Shown one piece after another: positions 23,357 to 31,505 of a stretch of DNA of 35,624 bases. The notes under the pieces were generated by a model. It saw only the letters and a program-made list of their open reading frames with translations, had not been told where the DNA came from and did not search any database. Positions within the stretch are counted from its first letter, which is position 1. The number at the start of each line of letters is the position of its first letter. The position numbers were made by a program, and so were the translations under genes. Origin of the DNA: an uncultured Christensenellaceae bacterium (GTDB lineage: Bacteria > Bacillota > Clostridia > Christensenellales > Aristaeellaceae); contig CAJOJQ010000045.1 of the NCBI GenBank assembly GCA_905234985.1, positions 1 to 35,624 of the forward strand, in the 5' to 3' direction.

Positions 23357-25285
23357 ATGATTTACATTGGTTTGGATTTAGGCGACGGAGAAAGCTGTGT
23401 GCATTGGACGCGGGACGCCAGCGGCGGAATCGTGAATGTGGTTCCCGTCAGCGGCGCGGGCAGTTTCCTGTCCGCCATCACGCAGGTGAATGGAAAGAAC
23501 GTGATCGGCAATCTGGCTCTTAGCAGCATGGAAGACGCCCAGGGCGTGAACGTATGCTTCAAGCGTCACTTCCTGGAAAACAACCCGGAAACGGATCAGA
23601 CCATTCAGGATTTTGTAACCGGGATTTTGACGGAACTGCGCAGCAATCCCGATGTGGGGCCTTACATGGACGAAGCGCAATTCATCGTGGGATGCCCCGC
23701 GGGCTGGAAGCCCGAAGATCGGGAACGCTACCGCCAGCTGATGGAGCGGGCGGGCATGAAAAACGTGAGCATCATTTCCGAATCCCGGGCGGCCTTTGAA
23801 AACGCTCTGCGCAGCAAGGAAAACAATATCGACCCGGATCTGGTGAAGCAGACCGTGCTGGTGATCGACATCGGTTCCTCCACCCTGGATTTCGCTTATG
23901 TGAAGGACGGCAACGAGTATGGCGTGACCACCATGGGCAACGTGATGCTGGGCGGCGGCCTGATGGACGAGATGATCGTACTCCGTTCCCTGGAGCTGCA
24001 GGCGCAGACCGCGCCGGAGCAGGTGCGGGAAATCCACCGGCTCATGGAAAGCTCCCCGGCAAAAAAGGGCAAGCTGATGCTGGCCGTGCGCGAATTGAAA
24101 GAAACCTATTTCAACAACGAAGAGGAATTCCTGGCGGAAAACAAGGTGCTGGACAAGACGGTGCGGCTCATCGCCAACAACAAGGTTTATAAGGTGCAGC
24201 TGCAGATTTCCCCGGAGATCGTGGAAAACTGGCTCATTTCCCAGCCCCATCCCCTGCTGAACAACCAATCCTTTGAGAGCCGCCTGAAGGACAGCCTGGC
24301 CTCGGTTTACGATCAGACGAAGAAGCAGAAGCTGCCCGATCTGGTGATCCTCACCGGCGGTCCCTCCCGGATGTCGTTCTTCCAGGAGCTTTGCCGGAGC
24401 CGGTTCCTCTCCTCCAGGATCATCGTCAGCGAAAATCCCGAATACGACATTTCCCGGGGGCTGGTCTATGTGGGCGGCGCGGACGAGGGCATGAACGCCT
24501 GCATCGAGGAAATCCGCGAATATGCCGACAGCGACGCGGTGGAGAATAAAATCGAAGCCGCCATTCCGGAGCTGGTGGACAGCATCAGCGAGCCGCTGGC
24601 CGACGCCGTGCTGGAGGAATGCGTGAAGCCCGCATTCAGAGACTGGCAGAATGGCGCCCTCCGTTCCCTGAACGATTTCCAGAGCGAGGTGGAAAAAAAG
24701 GCGGAGCGCTACATGAATTCCTCCACCATGATGCAGGTTGTGCGGAAGCATGTGGATCCCTGGAGCAAGCGCGTCATTGCCAGCGTGGAAGAGGATATTT
24801 CCCAAATCGCCCAAAAGCATCAGGTGGACTTTGCTATGGAAAACGGGGATTTGACCATCTCCCTCACCGGTGGCAATCAGCCGCCTATCAGGATCAACTT
24901 TGTGGAAATTATCGAAGCTGTGGTGAGCGTGGTGGTCGTGGTGATCATGAGCATGATCTGCGGAGGCAGCGGCATGGCGCTGCTGGCGGCGGGTCCCCTG
25001 GGCATCATCCTGGGCGCCATCATCGGCATTGCTGCCGTTGTTTTGGGCAGAGACGCGGCCACCGATATAATCATGAGCATGAATATTCCGGTTATCCTGC
25101 GCCGCTTATTCAAAGTCAATTCCATTGCCTCGCAGGAAAACAAAAGGAAGATCACCGACAGCATCTCGTCCAACATGAAGAACGACCAGAACCTGCGGAA
25201 GGATCTGGTGGCCCAGGTGAGCAACTGCATTGATACCGCCATCACGAACGCGGCCAACGACGTGCAGCGGGCCATGGCGTCCTGA
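23357..25285 (+). CDS. Hsp70/actin-fold ATPase with a C-terminal membrane segment
   Basis: A 642-residue protein. The N-terminal 375 residues form an Hsp70-like nucleotide-binding domain: phosphate-1 loop IGLDLGDGES (4-13), connect-1 SESRAAFENA (141-150), phosphate-2 VIDIGSSTLDF (169-179) and adenosine motif VILTGGPSRM (330-339). In place of a normal DnaK substrate-binding domain there is a helical region (about 378-490), then a strongly hydrophobic Gly-rich segment (about 516-564) that could span the membrane twice, and a polar helical tail. No HPD-type J protein is nearby. The family resembles uncharacterised Hsp70-like proteins of Clostridia. Role: probably an ATP-driven membrane-bound chaperone or remodelling machine; this is inference. 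ATG 23357 follows AAGGATGGGAG. Confidence 0.85.
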   Translation: MIYIGLDLGDGESCVHWTRDASGGIVNVVPVSGAGSFLSAITQVNGKNVIGNLALSSMEDAQGVNVCFKRHFLENNPETDQTIQDFVTGILTELRSNPDVGPYMDEAQFIVGCPAGWKPEDRERYRQLMERAGMKNVSIISESRAAFENALRSKENNIDPDLVKQTVLVIDIGSSTLDFAYVKDGNEYGVTTMGNVMLGGGLMDEMIVLRSLELQAQTAPEQVREIHRLMESSPAKKGKLMLAVRELKETYFNNEEEFLAENKVLDKTVRLIANNKVYKVQLQISPEIVENWLISQPHPLLNNQSFESRLKDSLASVYDQTKKQKLPDLVILTGGPSRMSFFQELCRSRFLSSRIIVSENPEYDISRGLVYVGGADEGMNACIEEIREYADSDAVENKIEAAIPELVDSISEPLADAVLEECVKPAFRDWQNGALRSLNDFQSEVEKKAERYMNSSTMMQVVRKHVDPWSKRVIASVEEDISQIAQKHQVDFAMENGDLTISLTGGNQPPIRINFVEIIEAVVSVVVVVIMSMICGGSGMALLAAGPLGIILGAIIGIAAVVLGRDAATDIIMSMNIPVILRRLFKVNSIASQENKRKITDSISSNMKNDQNLRKDLVAQVSNCIDTAITNAANDVQRAMAS

Positions 25286-25388
25286 CGCATTCCGGCGGGA
25301 GAGCGCGAGACCCGCATGAACCCTTTGCGCTTTCCCTCCGTCCTTCCGATGGGCCAGTATAAAAAATCGAAAAAAGAATCAGAGCAAA

Positions 25389-25422
25389 GCCTCCTTCCAT
25401 CAAAAAAACAGTGGAAGGAGGC
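25389..25422 (+). terminator. Terminator of the Hsp70-like cassette
   Basis: A perfect 11-bp stem (GCCTCCTTCCA / TGGAAGGAGGC) with a 12-nt loop is followed by the modest T-rich ATTTAATT. The interval 25286-25561 otherwise shows only promoter-like sequence for the next operon. Confidence 0.7.
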
Positions 25423-25476
25423 ATTTAATTGTGGTAGAATACTTTTGAAGCGCAAAATTCTCTCCGAACGGGATCA

Positions 25477-25493
25477 TTTAAGGATTCTTTAAG
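25477..25493 (+). promoter_or_regulatory. 11-bp-spaced direct repeat upstream of the degenerate two-component operon
   Basis: TTTAAG occurs at 25477-25482 and 25488-25493, an 11-bp period. That period is typical of operators of OmpR/PhoB-class regulators, and Bacillus PhoP boxes have a related TT.A.. half-site. It lies about 70 bp before the response-regulator-like gene. Confidence 0.35.
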
Positions 25494-25561
25494 TTGGTCG
25501 TGTAAGATAAAGGACGTAACCAAACAGCCCTGTAACCTGCGGAAAGGAGGCGGGATAAGGC

Positions 25562-26173
25562 ATGAACATCTTATTGGCGGATTCCAACCGGGATTTGCTG
25601 CAATGCTATCAAACGCTTTTGACCCTGGACGGCCACGCCGTCACCACGGCGTTTGACGGCGCGCAGGTGGCCGCCCTGCTGGGACCCGGCAAGTACGATA
25701 TCGCTATTTTGGAGCAGCGGCTGCCCCGGATGGCGCTGGACCGCCTGCTGGAGGATCTGGAGCGGAACCGCATTCCGTCCATCGTGCTGGCCGAGGGGGC
25801 GGTCACGGTGAAAACCCTGCTGGCAAGCCCCCTGCCCAACGCCTATCTCACCCTGCCTTTTCTGCCGGAGGATGTAAAGCGCATGATCCGGGAAGTGACG
25901 GAAAAAGCGCGCTCGGGGGAAACCCTGCGCCGGGGCGGCGTGACGGTGGACGTGAGCGGCTTTTGCATCGCGGGCGCCGGCGTGCGGCTGACCAACGGGG
26001 AAATCAATCTGCTGCGGGAATTATCCGTCCCCCGGCGGGCGGCGGGGAAACGCACCCGCGTCATGATCCAGGCGCTGAACGAAAAGCTGAAAAACGCCGA
26101 AAAAAACGCCGAAAAGACGCGGATCGTCTATGAAATGGAGAAAGGGTACAGGCTGGTGAACGGAAATGAGTAA
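25562..26173 (+). CDS. Degenerate OmpR-type response regulator
   Basis: A 203-residue protein in which the OmpR layout can still be read. In the receiver (1-115) the phospho-acceptor Asp is Glu51 (AILEQRLP), the switch Thr is Ala77 (IVLAEG), and the conserved Lys is Leu98 (YLTLPF). The winged helix (125-200) keeps LTNGEINLLREL, a VMIQALNEKL recognition-helix-like stretch and the final EKGYRL, but about 20-25 residues between them are missing. It therefore cannot be regulated by normal phospho-transfer, and DNA binding is uncertain; Glu51 could mimic the phosphorylated state. Its end overlaps the start of the kinase-like gene by 8 bp. A clear AAAGGAGG ribosome site suggests it is still expressed. 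Confidence 0.85.
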   Translation: MNILLADSNRDLLQCYQTLLTLDGHAVTTAFDGAQVAALLGPGKYDIAILEQRLPRMALDRLLEDLERNRIPSIVLAEGAVTVKTLLASPLPNAYLTLPFLPEDVKRMIREVTEKARSGETLRRGGVTVDVSGFCIAGAGVRLTNGEINLLRELSVPRRAAGKRTRVMIQALNEKLKNAEKNAEKTRIVYEMEKGYRLVNGNE

Positions 26174-27386
26174 AGCGAGAAAGCGATTCGTGATTTTTGC
26201 CACGATCTGCGTGTCCGTGCTGCTGTTCGTGCTGCTGGGCGTCATCAACGGCGTGAATTTCACCATGGCCAGCCAGGATGCCGACCAGCTGACCAAGGCG
26301 CTGAAAAAGCAGCACGGCGCGTTTGACAGCGCCCCGGAAACCGACGTTCCGGATCAGCCCGAGGGCGTCCTTTCCGGCCTTTTAGGCCCCATGGGGCCGG
26401 ATTCCCCGGAAACAGTATCCTCCCTGCGCTACTTTACGTTCGCCTTCGATAAGGAGGGAAACGAGGAGTGCGTGGCCCTGAAGATCAGCGCGGTGACGGA
26501 GGAAGAAGCCCTTGCGTGGGCGCGTTCCCTGCGCGGCGAAAACAAAACGGGCTGGACCAGGGGTACCTACCGCTACCGGGTGTACAAAACCAACCATATC
26601 ACCTACGTGACCGTGATCGACCAGAGCCGGGAGCTGCTGCCCTCCTTCCGCATCCTGATCATTTCCGCCATCGGGCTGCTGGCGGGCGTGCTGGTAAGCT
26701 TTGCCGCCCTGATGTACATGGGCAAGCGCCTGTTTAAGCCCCTGGAGGAAGCGGACCGGAAGCAAAAGCGCTTCATCGCCGACGCGGAAACGGAATTCAA
26801 AGCGCCGCTGACCATCATCAACGCAAACACCGAAATCATCGAGCGGCAAATGGGCGAAACGGAGCAGACCCAGTCCATCAACCGGCAGGTGAAGCGCATG
26901 ATCGGCCTGGTGAAGAACCTGTCCAGCCTGGCCGTGTTCGACGAAAAAGAGCTGACCATGCTGAGCGGCGACCTGTCCGCCCTGGCCCGGGCGGTGGGCG
27001 AGGCCATGAAGCATCAGTTCGAGGAAAAAGGGTGCAAGCTGACGATTCAGGCCGATCAACCCGTGCAAATCTCCGCTGACAGCGAGGCCATGACCGACCT
27101 GCTGACCGAGCTGCTGAACAACCAGCTGAAATTCAGCACCGGCTGGGCGGAATTGAAGGTCAGCCAGGAGGACGGCCATTGCGTGATCGAGGCTTCCAAC
27201 GATACATCCCTGGCAAACGGCAATTACGATCAGGCGTTTGACCGGTTCACAAGGCTTTCCAACGCCGAGGGCGTGCCCGGCGCGGGCCTGGGCCTGAGCC
27301 ACGTGAAGGAGATCGCCAAAGCCCACAACGGGCGCGTCAGCGCCAGGGCCGCGGACGGAACGTTCATCCTCCGCGTGAGCCTGTAA
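26166..27386 (+). CDS. Degenerate sensor histidine kinase
   Basis: A 406-residue membrane protein with helices at about 7-29 and 162-184 flanking an external sensor domain of about 130 residues. The dimerisation helix reads FIADAETEFKAPLTII (203-218), where the usual phospho-His is Thr209, so autophosphorylation at the normal site is impossible. In the ATPase domain the N-box Asn survives (LLNNQLKFS, 316-324) and the G2 box is good (GAGLGLSHVKEIAKAHNG), but the DxGxG box is replaced by ASNDTSLANG. It is translationally coupled to the equally degenerate regulator and followed 15 bp later by the VTC-type gene. It may sense a signal and bind nucleotide without phosphotransfer. Confidence 0.85.
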   Translation: MSKARKRFVIFATICVSVLLFVLLGVINGVNFTMASQDADQLTKALKKQHGAFDSAPETDVPDQPEGVLSGLLGPMGPDSPETVSSLRYFTFAFDKEGNEECVALKISAVTEEEALAWARSLRGENKTGWTRGTYRYRVYKTNHITYVTVIDQSRELLPSFRILIISAIGLLAGVLVSFAALMYMGKRLFKPLEEADRKQKRFIADAETEFKAPLTIINANTEIIERQMGETEQTQSINRQVKRMIGLVKNLSSLAVFDEKELTMLSGDLSALARAVGEAMKHQFEEKGCKLTIQADQPVQISADSEAMTDLLTELLNNQLKFSTGWAELKVSQEDGHCVIEASNDTSLANGNYDQAFDRFTRLSNAEGVPGAGLGLSHVKEIAKAHNGRVSARAADGTFILRVSL

Positions 27387-27401
27387 GCGGGAGGCGGCAC
27401 T

Positions 27402-28109
27402 ATGGCGGGACCCATCGTTGTGATGAAGCGCTACGAGCGGAAATACCTGCTCAGCGCCGAGCAGACCGAATATCTGGTCAAAAGCCTGGAAGGCCATATG
27501 AAGCTGGATCAGTACGGGCGCACCTCCATCGCTTCCCTGTATTACGATACGCCCAATTATCAATTGATCCGCGCATCCGTGGAAAAGCCGCCCTTCAAGG
27601 AAAAGATCCGGCTGCGCTCCTACGGCCTGGCCACCCGGGAATCCCCCGTGTTCCTGGAACTCAAGCGCAAAGCCTACGGCATCGTGTACAAGCGCCGGGT
27701 GCCGACGACCATTCCCCTGGTGGAGAAATTTTTCGCGGGCAGCGGCGATATCTGCGCCCCCGGGCAAATCAACCGGGAAATCACCTATTTTCGGGATTAC
27801 TACCAAACGCTGGTGCCCGCCTGCCTGATCATTTACGACCGGGAAGCGTACTTTGAACCGGGCGGCGACCTGCGCCTGACCATCGACTATCATCCCCGCT
27901 ACCGAACGGATCACCTGGATCTGACGTATTCCATGGAGGGCCTTCCCCTGCGCCCGCCGGGCCACACCATCTTGGAAGTGAAGGTGCAGGAGGCCATGCC
28001 CCTGTGGCTGACCCATATTTTGGACGCGGGGCAGATTTACAAAAACAGCTTTTCCAAATACGGCGAAGCGTTCCGGCAGCAGCTTTTGAGCGCGCAGCGC
28101 GCAGGATAA
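27402..28109 (+). CDS. VTC-domain polyphosphate polymerase
   Basis: A 235-residue protein of the VTC (triphosphate tunnel metalloenzyme) family, which in yeast Vtc4 makes polyphosphate from ATP. The tunnel-lining charged strands are visible: KRYERKYLL near the start, KIRLRSYG, FLELKRK, a DYHPRYR strand and the closing HTILEVKV. The length fits a single catalytic VTC domain without an SPX domain. GGGAGG lies 7 nt before the ATG at 27402. The next gene encodes a DUF4956 membrane protein, a pairing often seen in Bacteria, in which the membrane protein may guide or hold the polymer. The regulator and kinase-like genes upstream appear to be in the same operon. Confidence 0.9.
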   Translation: MAGPIVVMKRYERKYLLSAEQTEYLVKSLEGHMKLDQYGRTSIASLYYDTPNYQLIRASVEKPPFKEKIRLRSYGLATRESPVFLELKRKAYGIVYKRRVPTTIPLVEKFFAGSGDICAPGQINREITYFRDYYQTLVPACLIIYDREAYFEPGGDLRLTIDYHPRYRTDHLDLTYSMEGLPLRPPGHTILEVKVQEAMPLWLTHILDAGQIYKNSFSKYGEAFRQQLLSAQRAG

Positions 28110-28130
28110 ACGAAAGAGAGGGGTTCCATC

Positions 28131-28802
28131 ATGTTCGATTCCATTTATTCCAAAGCCGCCACGCCCGGTCAGTTTTTCATCATGGCCGCCGCGTCCCTGA
28201 TTTCCGGCGTCCTTTTCTCCTGGCTCGTGAGCTTCCGCATCCGCGCCAACCGGCGGTTTTTCATCGTCACCTCCGTCATCCCCTTTGTGGTGGGCATGGT
28301 GCTTACCTTCGTCAGCGACAGCATCGGCGCGGCCGTGGGCTTCGGCGGCGCTCTGGCGCTGACCCGGTTCCGTTCCGCCCAGGGCACCTCCGATGAGATT
28401 GCCGGCATTCTCATCGCCATGGCCGCGGGCGTGGCCTTCGGCATGGGCTATATTGCCTACGGCGTGCTGGCGCTGGCGGGCTTAGGCGCGATCTTCCTGG
28501 CGCTGTCCGCCACGAAGCTGTTCGATCACGCTTCCATGCAGGAGGATAAAATGCTCCGGATCACCATTCCCGAATCCCTGGATTACGCCCGGGTGTTTGA
28601 CGATACCTTCGCCCATTACCTCAAGAGCGTGGAAAACGCGGGCGTGAAAACCACCGGCATGGGCAGCATGTTCCGCCTGTCCTTCAAGATCAGAATGAAG
28701 AACCCCGCCGAGGAAAAGGAAATGATCGACGAATTGCGCACCAAGAACGGCAACCTGGAAATCTCCATCCTGCCCTACGTGGAACCCCAAAATCAGCTTT
28801 GA
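28131..28802 (+). CDS. DUF4956 membrane protein, partner of the VTC polymerase
   Basis: A 223-residue protein with four membrane helices in its first 130 residues (about 15-35, 44-64, 66-78 with GFGGALALTRFRSA, and 92-128 in two parts) and a cytosolic C-terminal alpha/beta domain (about 138-218). The GALALTRFR segment and following Gly-rich helices are the DUF4956 hallmark. The family is a frequent neighbour of VTC polymerases and its function is not established; a channel or scaffold for polyphosphate is a reasonable guess. It is last in the operon, with a bidirectional terminator downstream. Confidence 0.9.
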   Translation: MFDSIYSKAATPGQFFIMAAASLISGVLFSWLVSFRIRANRRFFIVTSVIPFVVGMVLTFVSDSIGAAVGFGGALALTRFRSAQGTSDEIAGILIAMAAGVAFGMGYIAYGVLALAGLGAIFLALSATKLFDHASMQEDKMLRITIPESLDYARVFDDTFAHYLKSVENAGVKTTGMGSMFRLSFKIRMKNPAEEKEMIDELRTKNGNLEISILPYVEPQNQL

Positions 28803-28854
28803 CCCGTCCAGCGCGGAGGAGCTTCCGCGCCGCTTCATATTTCACTTGGAACAC

Positions 28855-28891
28855 AAAAAAGGGTGACGGTTTGAATCGTCATCCCTTTTTT
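28855..28891. terminator. Bidirectional terminator between the DUF4956 and TerD-like genes
   Basis: AAAAAAGGGTGACG pairs with CGTCATCCCTTTTTT (one bulged base, 8-nt loop), giving a T-run on both strands. The stop codon of the minus-strand gene (28890-28892) lies in the T-run itself. Confidence 0.88.
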
Positions 28892-31505
28892 AACATTCCA
28901 GAAAGAAATTGCTGTCCACCAGGCTGACCGCGTTCTCATCCAGGCTCTTGCCCATGGTGAGGATCACTTCGGCGTCCTTTCGATCCTGCACAAGCTCCGC
29001 CTGCTGACCTTCCAGAACGCAGTTCAGGTAGTCCCGGAGGGAGAGGGAGCCTTCCGCCGCTTCGATGTTCGGACGGCTCGCCCAGTCGCCCCAGCCGTTC
29101 TGGTTCGGCTGACCGACGAACCGCACGAAACGGTTCTGCACGTCGATGTAGCCGTAAAACAGATTGCGGGTGTTCTGGGTAAGGGGGTGGGTGAAGAAGC
29201 AGTTGGCCGGGTCGTACCGCATGACCTGCTGCCCGATCTGATCCACCGCCATCAGGCCCACATAGCAGGTTTCGATGCCCTTAAAGGAGTATTTGCCATA
29301 GAACAGGTTCACATTGGCGTAAATCTCCTGAATGGGCGCGGAGAGATCAATGTCGATGTACTCCGCCGCGTCGCTGTGGGTAATGTCTCCGGAATGCACC
29401 ACGCCGCATTTTCGGAAGTCCGCGTTCCAGCCTACGTGGAGGGATTCGCCTGCCGTGGTTTTGCCGCCCGCGTGCAGGTCTACGTCCACCCGGCTGTGAT
29501 CGTTCCAGTAGACGAAGAACCGTACGAACCTCGCCTTTTCCGGGATCCGGTAGGAAATCCCGCTGCGGATGTAGCCGCCGTCCTTGGAGCGGTCTTCCGT
29601 TTCCAGGGTGGAGTGTGCCAGATCGAACTGACCCAGATCGCAGTAGACCTTTTTCCCTTTCAGCGGCGTTTCCGCCTGCTGGAAATGAGCTTTCAGCAGC
29701 GCTTTGAGGATTTCCACTGCCTGCGTGTCATTTTGCAGCGTTTTTTTCTCATCCAGGTGTTTTTTCTCAAGCGCGGCCAGTTCCGCCGCCTTTCTTTCCG
29801 AAATGCTGTTCTTCCGCAGCTGGTATTCCTCATATTCCTGGCTGAAACGCTTCTGCAGCGCCTCTTTTTCAGCCTTCTCCCAGCGAGCGATTTCTTCCAG
29901 TTCGGCGGTGTGCTTCGGCATATTTTGCGCATACAACCCGTCCTTTGCTTCTTCCAGCGCCTGCCTCTGTTCCGCACGAAACCGGTCTGCCTTCTCTTTC
30001 AGCTGAGAAAGCTCTGCCTCCGACGTTCCCAGGCGCATGTCGATCTTCAGGCGCGAATGCTTGGAAAGCCTGTCGTAAATCCATTCCATGTTCCGGTCGA
30101 AGTCCTCTCCTTTTTGGCGGAAGACTTTTTCCTTTTCACGAATGGTCGCTTCCAATTGCTGCAGCGCATACTCGGTTCTGCTCTGCGCCTCCTGCAGCGG
30201 CTTTTCCAGCAGCCTCCAGGCGGAAAGCCTGCGTCTATTCCCGGCCTCTTGGGATATCGCGTTCAGCAGGGAAATCAAATCCGGCGCCGCGGCGTTTTCC
30301 TCCCGCCGGTATTTATTCTCGCAGTCCATCACAGCCTGACGATGCTTAGCGTCCAATTCCGCGCTGCGCTTCATGAGCGTCCGGATGGTTTTCACCGCCA
30401 AATGACCGCTGATTGCGCCGGCTTGGGGCGTCATGGCTTCCAGAATGGCTTCCTTGCCGTAACCCAGGGAAAGCAGCCGGTTCAGCATGCGCGCCATATA
30501 GCCGGGCCGCTGGGCAAAATACGCCAGCGCCTCGGGACTCTGTTTCCGCAGCAGCGCTTCGCCCACGCCGTGCCAGGACAGCAGTTCGCCGTTCCGCAGG
30601 GCGCGCACCGCCTCCCGGTGCTGGGGGCTTCTGGAATACTGGGTATAATCCAGATGCTGCAATACCAGCAGGTTCCGCTCCCGAAGACGCAGGGACTGCA
30701 TCATGTTCTGCTTCAGATTGCCCACGGTGTAGCTTTCCAGCAGCTTCACCAGCAGCTTCTTTTCGCTGGTGGTCAGGCGCCAGCGCTTCGCGCTCAGGTA
30801 ATCCCGCCCGCAGCGGAACACGTCGCCCGCGTGCGCGCACAGGACATGCAGCGTGCGCAGGGCGGCCTCCCGATCAGGCAGCGCCATCATCAGGGGGAAG
30901 AGCAGTTCCAGGTTTTCCTTGAAGCGAACCTTCAGGCCCCGCAGTTGCTCCGCCGTACACAGCGGCGCGCATTCCAGCACCAGCTCTAACTCCGGATTGG
31001 TGAGCCGTTCCCGGCGGTTCAGCAGCGCTTTGAGTACCGCGATGGGCGCTTCCTGTTCCGGAACCAGCTCGATCACCCGGCAGGCCATCAGCGCAGTGTC
31101 CTTTTGGGTGCGCTTGGGGCCGTTCTGTTCCGGCAGCCAGCCCTTGCTCACTTCCTTGCCCAGCAGGCTTTCCAGCCCGTAGGTGGTGAAGTAATGGACC
31201 ATCTGATGCAGCCGGAACTCGGCTTCGTCCATTTCCATGACCTGCTGCGGGAAGCCCGGATACATGGGCGTATCCTTCACATCGGGCACCAGCGCTTTGG
31301 CCGCGTCATAGAATCCTTCCAGGGAAGGGCTTACCGCCAGGCGCAGAACATCGGCGGGCCGCAGGGTAAAGCCTAGGGACTGCAGATTCTCATTCGCCGT
31401 GACGGCTTCACACAGCGTCTCATCCGTCATGTCAGCCAGGTCGCCCGGCTGGTAAACCACCATGCGCAGTTCGCTCAGGAGAAGCTCATGAAACTTTTGT
31501 GTCAT
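28890..31505 (-). CDS. Large coiled-coil protein with C-terminal TerD-like domain
   Basis: An 871-residue cytosolic protein. Residues 1-380 are helical repeats with no family I recognise, 385-470 and 495-600 are charged coiled coils, and about 655-810 resemble TerD: RFVRFFVYWND, VDVDLHAGG (673-681), then GVVHSGDITHS (701-711), YIDIDLSA and a closing YVGLM strand. TerD domains bind calcium and belong to tellurite and stress-response systems; similar long proteins with a C-terminal TerD module exist in Actinobacteria and Myxococcota (SCO0854 type), but no RING finger is seen here. ATG 31505 is chosen because AAAGGAGGAA lies just upstream; an open extension to 31694 has no ribosome site. No other ter genes are nearby. 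Confidence 0.82.
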   Translation of the reverse strand: MTQKFHELLLSELRMVVYQPGDLADMTDETLCEAVTANENLQSLGFTLRPADVLRLAVSPSLEGFYDAAKALVPDVKDTPMYPGFPQQVMEMDEAEFRLHQMVHYFTTYGLESLLGKEVSKGWLPEQNGPKRTQKDTALMACRVIELVPEQEAPIAVLKALLNRRERLTNPELELVLECAPLCTAEQLRGLKVRFKENLELLFPLMMALPDREAALRTLHVLCAHAGDVFRCGRDYLSAKRWRLTTSEKKLLVKLLESYTVGNLKQNMMQSLRLRERNLLVLQHLDYTQYSRSPQHREAVRALRNGELLSWHGVGEALLRKQSPEALAYFAQRPGYMARMLNRLLSLGYGKEAILEAMTPQAGAISGHLAVKTIRTLMKRSAELDAKHRQAVMDCENKYRREENAAAPDLISLLNAISQEAGNRRRLSAWRLLEKPLQEAQSRTEYALQQLEATIREKEKVFRQKGEDFDRNMEWIYDRLSKHSRLKIDMRLGTSEAELSQLKEKADRFRAEQRQALEEAKDGLYAQNMPKHTAELEEIARWEKAEKEALQKRFSQEYEEYQLRKNSISERKAAELAALEKKHLDEKKTLQNDTQAVEILKALLKAHFQQAETPLKGKKVYCDLGQFDLAHSTLETEDRSKDGGYIRSGISYRIPEKARFVRFFVYWNDHSRVDVDLHAGGKTTAGESLHVGWNADFRKCGVVHSGDITHSDAAEYIDIDLSAPIQEIYANVNLFYGKYSFKGIETCYVGLMAVDQIGQQVMRYDPANCFFTHPLTQNTRNLFYGYIDVQNRFVRFVGQPNQNGWGDWASRPNIEAAEGSLSLRDYLNCVLEGQQAELVQDRKDAEVILTMGKSLDENAVSLVDSNFFLEC

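Noticed and set aside
21913..25285. The Hsp70-like cassette as a plasmid ParM or MreB-type filament system
   Set aside because: The ATPase has an Hsp70-style connect region and a long helical and membrane C-terminus, and there is no ParR-like partner or centromere-like repeat next to it.
26382..28016. 544-codon open frame opposite the kinase-like and VTC genes
   Set aside because: It covers two recognisable genes on the plus strand and has no domain of its own. The frame opposite the Hsp70-like gene (23378-24820) and the one opposite the TerD-like gene (29187-30989) were rejected for the same reason.
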